Positions 1 through 5,911 of a DNA stretch of 5,911 bases are shown here, piece by piece (positions within the stretch are counted from its first letter, which is position 1; each line of letters starts with the position of its first letter). The translations under genes and the position numbers were made by a program. Origin of the DNA: Bacteroidaceae bacterium (GTDB lineage: Bacteria; Bacteroidota; Bacteroidia; Bacteroidales; Bacteroidaceae); the NCBI GenBank assembly GCA_023227685.1, contig JALNVG010000154.1, positions 1 to 5,911 of the forward strand, read 5' to 3'. The notes under the pieces are model-generated. The model did no database searches. It worked only from the letters and a program-made list of their open reading frames with translations, and had not been told where the DNA came from.

Positions 1-107
1 GTTTTGATGATGCAACCATCGCGAAGTTGCTTAAAATGCAGTGGTGGAATTGGTCGCCTGAAAAGGTGCGTGATAATTTGAGTAAAATAATGAGCGGGCA
101 ATTATAA
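1..107 (+). CDS. CatB/Vat-like xenobiotic O-acyltransferase, C-terminal end only
   Basis: Reading in the frame that starts at position 3 gives 34 residues to a TAA stop at 105-107; the rest of the gene is off the left edge. The visible end begins FDDATIAKLLKMQWWNWSPE and finishes IMSGQL. The 'LL-x3-WWNW-x2-EK' pattern is what I know from the C-terminal helix of the hexapeptide-repeat xenobiotic acyltransferases (CatB chloramphenicol acetyltransferases, Vat streptogramin acetyltransferases and many uncharacterised relatives), which transfer acetyl from acetyl-CoA to a hydroxyl in the cytoplasm. The left-handed beta-helix repeats and the catalytic histidine are outside the window, so the substrate cannot be named and resistance should not be assumed. 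About 250 bp separates it from the next real gene, so it is probably not part of that operon. Confidence 0.75.
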   Translation, partial: FDDATIAKLLKMQWWNWSPEKVRDNLSKIMSGQL

Positions 108-119
108 GGTGGTGCAACT

Positions 120-206
120 ATTAAGGAAAGGTTACAAGAGTTGACAAACCAGGTAACCATAGAATGTATTCAATACTCTATGAAAGAGGCGATCTGGCAT
201 GAATAA
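120..206 (+). other. Short open stretch, possible gene relic
   Basis: The same frame as the acyltransferase stays open after its stop, from 108 to a TAA at 204-206. It reads plausibly as protein (TIKERLQELTNQVTIECIQY, ending MKEAIWHE). There is no ATG except at 178-180, which would give only 8 residues. It could be the remnant of a gene cut when the neighbouring module inserted, or chance. I do not recognise a family. Very weak call. Confidence 0.15.
159..181 (+). repeat. Bulged inverted repeat between acyltransferase and defence operon
   Basis: ATAGA-(AT)-GTATT at 159-170 pairs with AATACTCTAT at 172-181, giving ten base pairs with a two-base bulge around a tiny loop. A second, weaker dyad (GGTTAC at 130-135 with GTAACC at 153-158) lies just upstream. 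Neither is followed by a T-run, so a classical intrinsic terminator is not supported. It may be a structured 3' end of the acyltransferase transcript or chance in AT-rich DNA. Confidence 0.25.
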
Positions 207-309
207 TCAGAAGATGTTTTTGACAATAAATAAAACTTGATATTGGAAATAAATTACCAGATAATGTAATAAATTATTGATTTTAGTGTATTGTTTTCAG
301 AAATAGCAA

Positions 310-340
310 TTTTGCAAAAATAAATGATTAGTTTTGCAAA
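310..340 (+). promoter_or_regulatory. Twin palindromic operator candidate (two TTTTGCAAA sites)
   Basis: The 9-mer TTTTGCAAA occurs at 310-318 and again at 332-340. Each copy contains the perfect palindrome TTTGCAAA (311-318 and 333-340), and the first extends to TTTTGCAAAA (310-319). The copies are offset by 22 bp, close to two helical turns, so they face the same side of the DNA. The downstream copy overlaps a candidate -7 box and sits about 20 bp before the start codon of an XRE repressor. This arrangement suggests cooperative binding of two dimers and autorepression. Direct binding is inferred, not shown. Confidence 0.55.
329..336 (+). promoter_or_regulatory. Candidate Bacteroidota -7 promoter box
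   Basis: TAGTTTTG matches the Bacteroidota primary sigma factor -7 consensus TAnnTTTG exactly and lies 24 bp before the ATG at 361, leaving a short leader. The weak point is the -33 element: the only TTTG nearby is at 311-314, 14 bp upstream instead of the usual 19-21, and no match occurs at the proper spacing. The box may be activator-dependent, weak, or just part of the operator repeat. Confidence 0.4.
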
Positions 341-360
341 TAGATAATTAATAATTGGCT

Positions 361-579
361 ATGGGAAAAGACATTAATCGACTAAATGTGGTGCTAGCAG
401 AGAAGAAATTGACCAATAAATCGTTGACAGAAAAACTTGGGAAAGATCAAGCCATGGTCTCGAAATGGTGTACTAATACCACGCAACCAAGTCTTGAAAT
501 GCTGATGAAAATTGCAAAAGTATTGGAAGTCGAAGTAAATGATTTGCTTCGGAATGATGTTGTCAATGAGGAAAATTGA
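361..579 (+). CDS. XRE/Cro-type HTH transcriptional regulator (72 aa)
   Basis: A minimal DNA-binding protein made of one Cro/C1-type helix-turn-helix domain, probably a dimeric repressor of its own operon. The helix-turn-helix spans about residues 17-39, with the turn at LGKD (26-29) and a recognition helix QAMVSKWCTN (30-39). It is followed by the usual QPSLEMLMKIAKVLEV segment (42-57) and the terminal VNDLL (59-63). The VSKWCTN...QPSLE signature is one I associate with small XRE proteins of Bacteroidota. ATG at 361 is preferred; a TTG two codons earlier (355) also keeps the frame, but an ATG is available and no ribosome binding site favours either. It lies 35 bp before the helicase with no visible terminator between, so the two are probably co-transcribed. 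The twin TTTTGCAAA sites just upstream are its likely operators. No effector or protease domain is present. Confidence 0.88.
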   Translation: MGKDINRLNVVLAEKKLTNKSLTEKLGKDQAMVSKWCTNTTQPSLEMLMKIAKVLEVEVNDLLRNDVVNEEN

Positions 580-614
580 ACGGCATTAGTATGGTCATTT
601 AATATTACATGTAA

Positions 615-3600
615 ATGGAGTTGATAAACAATAGAGATAAGACGCTACGTGATGATTTAATGGAGCAAATCAGCAAGAAGAGCAAATTATCCATAGCTGC
701 CTCTTGTTTTTCTATTTATGCTTTTCAAGAACTGAAAGATGCCTTGAATGATATTGAAAATCTACGTTTTATCTTCACCTCTCCCACTTTCATAAAGGAT
801 ACTACAAAAAAGGAAAAGCGGGAATTCTATATTCCAAAGTTAAGCCGAGAACGTAATTTATATGGCTCTGATTTTGAGATTAAGTTACGTAACCAAATGA
901 CTCAAAAGGCTATCGCCAAAGAATGCGGCGATTGGATAAAAAATAAGGTTCAATTCAAGTCCATCAACAGCAATGAACAAATGGGCGGATTTTTGGATCT
1001 AGAGAATGAGAAAGAAATATTTACCTATATTCCCTTCAATGAATTCACAACTACCGAGTTGGGTTGTGAACGGGGAAACAATGTTTATCAGATGGTAAAT
1101 CGTATGTCTTCGCCCGTATCAAAAGAGTACCTTAAGATTTTTGATGAACTTTGGAACAATTCTGAGAAATTCAAAGATGTCACGGATACCGTTATCGAGA
1201 ACATTGAAAATGTATATAAAGAGAACAGTCCTGATTTCATCTATTTTGTTACGTTATATAATATCTTTAACGAGTTTCTTGAAGATATCTCGGAAGATGT
1301 TTTGCCCAATGAGGCGACTGGATTTAAGAATAGTGCTATTTGGAATAAATTGTATAACTTTCAGAAAGATGCAGCCTTGGCAATTATCAATAAGTTGGAG
1401 AAATACAATGGTTGTATTTTGGCAGATAGTGTCGGACTTGGAAAGACTTTCACGGCGCTGGCTGTCATCAAATATTATGAAAACAGAAATAAATCGGTGT
1501 TAGTGCTCTGTCCCAAAAAGTTGAACGACAACTGGCAGACATTCAAAAGCAACTATATCAATAATCCAATAGCAAAGGATAGATTGGGGTATACGGTACT
1601 GTTTCATACTGATCTTTCTCGAGACAAAGGTTCTTCGAATGGGTTGCAACTTGAACGAATTAATTGGGGCAATTATGATTTGGTGGTCATTGATGAATCC
1701 CACAATTTTCGCAATGGAGGTAAGATAACTACTGGAGAAGAGAATGAAGACCCGCGTGAGAATCGATATTTACGATTGATGAATAAGGTTATTCGTGCAG
1801 GGGTGAAGACGAAAGTACTAATGCTCTCTGCTACACCAGTCAACAATCGTTTCAATGATTTAAAGAATCAATTACAGCTAGCTTACGAGGGAGAAAATTC
1901 GCTGATTGATGAAAAGCTTAATACATCGACAAGCATAGATGATATTTTCCGTCAGGCACAGACAGCATACAATAAATGGACAAAATTTGCACCTGAGGAG
2001 CGTACGACCACTCGACTACTTGAAATGTTGAATTTTGATTTCTTTGAGTTGCTTGATTCAGTCACTATAGCAAGAAGCAGAAAACACATCGAGCAATACT
2101 ATGATATGGCTGACATTGGTAAGTTCCCGACCAGATTGAAACCAATTTCCCGTCTTCCACACCTCACAGATTTGAATGACGCCATCAATTATAAAGATAT
2201 TTTTGATATTATTCAAACTTTGAATTTAGCCATCTACACACCTTCTGTATTTATTTTGCCAAGTAAGTTGGCAAAATATGTGAAAGATGAGGAAAATCCA
2301 AAGGATGGATACCGCTTGTCCATTGAAGATCGTGAAAAGGGAATACGCCGTTTGATGGGTATTAACATGTTGAAGCGTTTGGAGAGCTCTGTAAACTCAT
2401 TCCGTCTCACTATAGAGCGCATAGAGACTCTGATAATTACAATCATAAAGCGTATTGACAACTTTGATGGGTTGGAGCAGATTGATGATTATGATTTGGA
2501 GGATGTCGATTTGGAGGATGTTGATGACGATTTGATTATCGGAAAAAAGAAAAACAAAATTTCCCTTGCCGATATGGACTATTTGTCGTGGAAAGAGTAT
2601 CTTCAAAAAGATGCAGAGAATATTGATTTGATGATTACGATGCTCAAAGACATCACCCCTGAACACGATTCGAAACTCCAGCAACTTATTTGCGATCTTA
2701 AAGAAAAGTTCACTCATCCCATTAATGGAGATAACAAGAAGGTTCTTATCTTTACGGCCTTTTCTGATACAGCATTGTATCTCTACCAAAACTTATCAGA
2801 AAAGATCAAGGATGACTACAATTTAAATTCAGCTATCATTACCGGTGATATGAAGGGAGGGCAAACCACCATTAAGAAAGTCAAAGGTGATTTCAATACC
2901 ATTCTTACTCTTTTCTCACCCATATCGAAAGAACGCGGAACTTTGTTACCAGGCGTGAAAGAAGATATTGATGTGCTCATTGCAACAGATTGTATCAGTG
3001 AAGGTCAGAATCTACAAGATTGTGATTATCTTATCAATTATGATATACATTGGAATCCTGTAAGGATTATTCAGCGTTTCGGTCGTATTGACCGTATCGG
3101 CAGCAAAAACGAAGTGATACAATTGGTGAACTACTGGCCCGACATGACACTCGATGAGTACATCAATCTGAAAGGTCGCGTGGAGGCACGCATGAAAGTG
3201 ACAGTGTTGACTGCTACAGGTGATGGGAATCTACTCTCGCCTGAAGAAAAAGGTGATTTAGAGTATCGGAAACAACAGCTGAAGCATTTGCAAGAAGAAG
3301 TGGTAAACATAGAAGATATGGATACAGGTATCAATATCATGGATTTAGGGCTGAATGAATTTAGGCTTGACCTCCTTGAGTATATGAAAGACAATCCGGA
3401 TATTGCTCACACTCCTTTTGGTATGAATGCAGTGGTAGGGCGAAATGAAAAGGCTAAGCAGGGAGTCGTCTATATTTTGAAAAATAGGAACAATACCATT
3501 AATATCAATCATCAGAATCGTCTTCACCCGTTTTATATGGTGTATTTGGCTGATGATGGGTCGATACTCTGCGATTATCTCTCACCGAAGAAACTGCTGG

Positions 3601-3857
3601 ACATCATGCGAAGCATCTGCAAAGGCAAACATGAACCGATTAAAGATTTGTGTAAACAGTTTAATAAGGAGACTCGTGAAGGCAAACAGATGAGCCATTA
3701 TAGTGAATTGTTACAAAAGGCCATTCAAGGCATCGTTGACGTAAAAGATCGCTCGGACATAAATACTTTTCTTGAAGGTGGACAACTTAGTTTTGCTGAT
3801 GACCAAATATCAGGATTGGATGATTTTGAGCTGATTTGTTTTCTTGTTATAAAGTAG
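615..3857 (+). CDS. SNF2-like 'helicase-related' ATPase with N-terminal PLD-like domain (1080 aa)
   Basis: Superfamily 2 translocase expected to use ATP to move along DNA in the cytoplasm. Residues 24-165 look like a phospholipase D-like fold (KLSIAASCFSIYAFQELKDA, then NEFTTTELG at 142-150) but show no HxKxxxxD catalytic motif. The RecA-like core follows: NFQKD with Q250, Walker A DSVGLGKT at 271-278 (K277), motif Ia around VLVLCPKKLNDNW (295-307), motif II DESH at 360-363, motif III SATPVNNR at 405-412. About 290 residues of helical and acidic insert (including the tandem DLEDV repeat near 628-636) separate the lobes. The second lobe has KVLIFTAFSDTA (709-720), motif V SEGQNLQ (795-801) and motif VI QRFGRIDRIGS (820-830) with arginines 821, 824 and 827. 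The C-terminus ends GLDDFELICFLVI. All helicase motifs are intact, so it should be an active ATPase. From memory, close relatives called 'helicase-related protein' precede DUF4391 genes in defence islands. The start at 615 fits the family N-terminus; there is no Shine-Dalgarno, as usual for the phylum. The DUF4391 gene begins 6 bp after the stop. Confidence 0.92.
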   Translation: MELINNRDKTLRDDLMEQISKKSKLSIAASCFSIYAFQELKDALNDIENLRFIFTSPTFIKDTTKKEKREFYIPKLSRERNLYGSDFEIKLRNQMTQKAIAKECGDWIKNKVQFKSINSNEQMGGFLDLENEKEIFTYIPFNEFTTTELGCERGNNVYQMVNRMSSPVSKEYLKIFDELWNNSEKFKDVTDTVIENIENVYKENSPDFIYFVTLYNIFNEFLEDISEDVLPNEATGFKNSAIWNKLYNFQKDAALAIINKLEKYNGCILADSVGLGKTFTALAVIKYYENRNKSVLVLCPKKLNDNWQTFKSNYINNPIAKDRLGYTVLFHTDLSRDKGSSNGLQLERINWGNYDLVVIDESHNFRNGGKITTGEENEDPRENRYLRLMNKVIRAGVKTKVLMLSATPVNNRFNDLKNQLQLAYEGENSLIDEKLNTSTSIDDIFRQAQTAYNKWTKFAPEERTTTRLLEMLNFDFFELLDSVTIARSRKHIEQYYDMADIGKFPTRLKPISRLPHLTDLNDAINYKDIFDIIQTLNLAIYTPSVFILPSKLAKYVKDEENPKDGYRLSIEDREKGIRRLMGINMLKRLESSVNSFRLTIERIETLIITIIKRIDNFDGLEQIDDYDLEDVDLEDVDDDLIIGKKKNKISLADMDYLSWKEYLQKDAENIDLMITMLKDITPEHDSKLQQLICDLKEKFTHPINGDNKKVLIFTAFSDTALYLYQNLSEKIKDDYNLNSAIITGDMKGGQTTIKKVKGDFNTILTLFSPISKERGTLLPGVKEDIDVLIATDCISEGQNLQDCDYLINYDIHWNPVRIIQRFGRIDRIGSKNEVIQLVNYWPDMTLDEYINLKGRVEARMKVTVLTATGDGNLLSPEEKGDLEYRKQQLKHLQEEVVNIEDMDTGINIMDLGLNEFRLDLLEYMKDNPDIAHTPFGMNAVVGRNEKAKQGVVYILKNRNNTININHQNRLHPFYMVYLADDGSILCDYLSPKKLLDIMRSICKGKHEPIKDLCKQFNKETREGKQMSHYSELLQKAIQGIVDVKDRSDINTFLEGGQLSFADDQISGLDDFELICFLVIK
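2493..2522 (+). repeat. Tandem 15-bp duplication coding an acidic linker
   Basis: GATTTGGAGGATGTC (2493-2507) is followed directly by GATTTGGAGGATGTT (2508-2522), 14 of 15 bases identical, coding DLEDV twice (residues 627-636). It lies in an acidic stretch (residues 620-639) between the two helicase lobes. The unit is in frame and does not disturb the gene. It is a likely slippage site, with copy number free to vary. Confidence 0.8.
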
Positions 3858-3863
3858 CATCTT

Positions 3864-4460
3864 ATGTTAGGATTACCTTTAAAAACAGAAGTAAACAAGC
3901 CATTGCCCAAAACGGCGATTTTTCGTTCGTTCGGCAGTAGTTCTTTGCCGAGGGAACGGTTTGACAATGACATTAGCAGAATTGCTATTGTCAACGAATT
4001 GTCCCCGACGACACTAAATATTGAAGAGGGGAAAACGGTGAAGTCTATTTTTGTTCTTGAGGTGATGTTGAAAAGGAAAGAGTATGATTGTCGCAACATA
4101 GGGACTCTTGCAAAATTGATTCCTCAAAAGATGCTTTTTGTTCTTCGGATGAATGATATGATGCAACTTGTGGTGATGTATACGCAGTTGATTATTTCGG
4201 ATTGGTATCGGATAGGCGATTTTAAGTTGCAACTTTTCGGCTTAAATCTTGATACTGTTTGGGAGCATATCGTACAGCAGGTGGGAAACATTCAGATTGA
4301 AGATGAACATTCACTAGATGAGCAGATTGTTGCTGATGCTGAACGTGGAAAGATAGAGAAACAGATTGAGATGTTGGAAAAACGTTGCAGAGCTGAGAGG
4401 CAGGCACATAAGAAATATGAGTTGCATAAACAGATTATAGAACTTAACAAGCTGTTATGA
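3864..4460 (+). CDS. DUF4391 family protein (198 aa)
   Basis: Matches what I recall of DUF4391: N-terminal LGLPLKTEVNKPLPKTAIF (residues 2-20), then RERFDNDISRIAIVNELSP (30-48), NIEEGKTVKSIFVL (52-65) and the core IPQKMLFVL (86-94), followed by strands ending in LFGLNLDTVWEHIV (124-137). The fold appears mixed alpha/beta. The last 40 residues (about 155-196, IEKQIEMLEKR and on) form a charged helix likely to be a coiled coil, suggesting dimerisation or docking to a partner. No signal peptide, membrane segment or obvious catalytic motif is seen. Family function is not established; its constant position directly behind the helicase-related gene suggests a subunit or adaptor of that ATPase. It starts 6 bp after the helicase stop without a Shine-Dalgarno, and its TGA overlaps the ATG of the next gene (ATGA, 4457-4460), so translation of the two is probably coupled. 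Confidence 0.85.
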   Translation: MLGLPLKTEVNKPLPKTAIFRSFGSSSLPRERFDNDISRIAIVNELSPTTLNIEEGKTVKSIFVLEVMLKRKEYDCRNIGTLAKLIPQKMLFVLRMNDMMQLVVMYTQLIISDWYRIGDFKLQLFGLNLDTVWEHIVQQVGNIQIEDEHSLDEQIVADAERGKIEKQIEMLEKRCRAERQAHKKYELHKQIIELNKLL

Positions 4461-5911
4461 GAAGTGTAAAGATTGAAAGAATAGCAATAAATTGCGTCCG
4501 GTATTTTTTTAATCATAGTGACGTTTTGGAAGATTATATTTCCCAAAATGACCGTGAACCAATTTGGGATGGTGATATTATGATAAAATGGGAAAATGGA
4601 TCAACTACCAAAGTCTATACTCAAGTGAAAGGCAAGACTGTGAAACAATTGCCTAAGAAACCAACATATCCAGTCTGTGTCTCAAATTTGAAAAATTACA
4701 AGCAAGATGGCGGTATAGCTTATTTTGTTGTATATATAATAAGTACTGATGAATGTTTTTTCTACTATGCCCTCCTGACTCCGATGAAACTCCAGAAGTT
4801 TATCGAGTTAGCAAATGGTAGGGGCCAAGTAAGTATTCCGTTAAAGTCAATAAATACAAAGAGTGCTCAAGAGTTTGAAATAGAGTTTAAAAGTTTCGAT
4901 ATTAACTGCAAAAGACAAACATCATTTGCAGGGCAGAGACCTATGTCTTTGGACGAAGCTCTGAAAAAAGGACATAAAATCAACATTCCATTATCAGAAT
5001 GTGACAATCAAGAGAAAGCAATTGAGTATATTCTCAATAATCCCATCTGCTTATACGCAGAAATCAATAGTGGAGATTATAAAAGTTTATATCCTATTGG
5101 TTATGAGGAGTACAATATTGTACCAATACAAACTATTCATGAACCGGTTTCTGTAGGGGATGTAGTCTACTTCAATGAATACACAAAGCAATTTCAAAAA
5201 GATTCGGTTACAATTCGTATCGGAGAATGCATGGATTTTACCATCCACATTCAAGATGGTAAGCCAAAGGAGACCGTGAATTTTCATAGAAGTTGCAAAA
5301 GAGTTTCGCAAATAGTAAACGAATTGAAGTTTATTCAATCTGTTACGCTATTTGGACATATTAAAATGGGAGGCTTAGTTCTAAATATCAATGATGATGG
5401 TAATAATGCAGGTCGTCTAAATAAAGAGGCTGAATATTGGCTTCGTATAGAGCAATTGTTTAATAAACTGCATATTTCATTGGAATTGGATATTTCAGAA
5501 TTTTCAGATAGGGATTTTGGTAATCTCGAATTACTAATGAAAGGTATTTTGGATAAGAAAGAGATTTCTCAATCCAAAGAAATTGATTTAATAACAACAG
5601 CCGATGTTGGCAAATATACAATCTTGCTATACGCAGAAAAACAGAAAAATGGCAAGTATATTATTGATGACTTTTTTGTGGGTGCACGAAAATTAGCTTT
5701 TGCGTACGCAGGAGACAATGCGGGCCAAAAACTTGCGACATCGATGTTTTCATTGGTTTTTAATCATGAAGATTTTCCGTCTTTTATCAATGTTGATTAT
5801 AGTATATTGGTCAGTTCATACAATGAAATGAAACAATACAATCCATATTTGACAAATAGAGCCAATAATGACATGCTTGTGCTATTGAATACATACGATA
5901 AGATAGAGATA
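4457..5911 (+). CDS. Large protein with N-terminal DUF4365-like PD-(D/E)XK nuclease domain, 3' end beyond window
   Basis: An uninterrupted frame of 485 codons runs from the ATG inside the ATGA overlap to the last base; no stop is reached, so the protein is longer. Residues 1-125 fit a DUF4365-like PD-(D/E)XK fold: helix 1 with E7 (KIERIAINCVRYFF), PIWDGDI with D38 and D40, then KVYTQVKGK with Q56 and K58 (the QxK form of the D/E-x-K motif), followed by LKNYKQDGGIAYFVVYII and FFYYALLTPMKL as the trailing strands and helix. E, D, Q and K would bind metal and cut DNA. Residues 126-485 are unrecognised, with alternating strand-like segments, a charged region EAEYWLRIEQLFNKLHISLE (324-343) and DVGKYTILLYAEKQ (383-396); no helicase, methyltransferase or membrane motif is visible. 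Its coupling to the DUF4391 gene suggests that it acts as the cleaving subunit of the same system. The nuclease call rests on motifs alone. No reverse-strand gene competes here. Confidence 0.75.
   Translation, partial: MRSVKIERIAINCVRYFFNHSDVLEDYISQNDREPIWDGDIMIKWENGSTTKVYTQVKGKTVKQLPKKPTYPVCVSNLKNYKQDGGIAYFVVYIISTDECFFYYALLTPMKLQKFIELANGRGQVSIPLKSINTKSAQEFEIEFKSFDINCKRQTSFAGQRPMSLDEALKKGHKINIPLSECDNQEKAIEYILNNPICLYAEINSGDYKSLYPIGYEEYNIVPIQTIHEPVSVGDVVYFNEYTKQFQKDSVTIRIGECMDFTIHIQDGKPKETVNFHRSCKRVSQIVNELKFIQSVTLFGHIKMGGLVLNINDDGNNAGRLNKEAEYWLRIEQLFNKLHISLELDISEFSDRDFGNLELLMKGILDKKEISQSKEIDLITTADVGKYTILLYAEKQKNGKYIIDDFFVGARKLAFAYAGDNAGQKLATSMFSLVFNHEDFPSFINVDYSILVSSYNEMKQYNPYLTNRANNDMLVLLNTYDKIEI

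Noticed and set aside
143..170. TTGACA at 143-148 with a loosely -10-like TGTATT downstream
   Set aside because: This is the E. coli sigma70 pattern; the context points to Bacteroidota, whose promoters use TTTG and TAnnTTTG. It also lies far upstream of any start codon.
1141..1503. 120-codon + strand open frame inside the helicase gene
   Set aside because: It overlaps the helicase region that leads into Walker A in another frame, has no family resemblance, and the main frame carries all conserved motifs.
2397..2789. 130-codon minus-strand open frame
   Set aside because: Antisense to the helicase inter-lobe region; the low-complexity IIIINLL content is what the complement of an Asp-rich segment produces.
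3725..4099. 124-codon minus-strand open frame across the helicase/DUF4391 junction
   Set aside because: Both sense genes are recognisable family members with intact ends here; the antisense product has no plausible domain.
5087..5338. 83-codon minus-strand open frame
   Set aside because: It lies entirely inside the uninterrupted 485-codon sense frame and shows no domain or start signal.
615..5911. DISARM or classical type I/III restriction-modification locus
   Set aside because: No DrmA/DrmB-like, HsdM/HsdS or Mod methyltransferase motifs (such as FxGxG with NPPY or DPPY) were seen in any gene in the window; a methyltransferase could still lie beyond 5911.
1..5911. CRISPR array, tRNA, rRNA or insertion sequence
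   Set aside because: No regularly spaced repeats, no cloverleaf-like segment, no transposase motifs and no long terminal inverted repeats were noticed.

Overview
The window looks like a Bacteroidota genome (Bacteroides, Prevotella or a relative). The DNA is AT-rich. None of the four gene starts visible here has a Shine-Dalgarno sequence. A box matching the Bacteroidota -7 consensus TAnnTTTG lies before the first gene of the operon, and the small XRE regulator resembles a type common in that phylum. The genus cannot be fixed from this sequence.

Layout, left to right, everything on the + strand. Positions 1-107 are the last 34 codons of a CatB/Vat-like acyltransferase, which appears unrelated to what follows. 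Positions 108-354 hold no gene I can defend: a short in-frame relic, a bulged dyad at 159-181, then a very AT-rich leader with two TTTTGCAAA repeats 22 bp apart and a candidate -7 box. From 361 to the right edge runs a tight four-gene operon: an XRE-family repressor (361-579), a 1080-residue SNF2-like 'helicase-related' ATPase (615-3857), a DUF4391 protein (3864-4460), and a long protein with an N-terminal PD-(D/E)XK/DUF4365-like nuclease signature (4457 to beyond 5911). Spacings are 35 bp, 6 bp and an ATGA overlap of 4 bp.

How they may work together (inference): the helicase plus DUF4391 pair resembles accessory loci I recall from anti-phage and restriction-modification-like islands, where a DNA methyltransferase and a type III-like nuclease often follow. 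Here the next gene is a DUF4365-like nuclease candidate. The helicase would supply DNA translocation, the DUF4391 protein, with its coiled-coil tail, would be a partner or scaffold, and the last protein would supply DNA cleavage. The XRE protein probably controls the operon through the twin palindromes. No methyltransferase is present within the window, so whether this is a complete restriction system, a stand-alone defence module or part of a larger locus depends on what lies past 5911.
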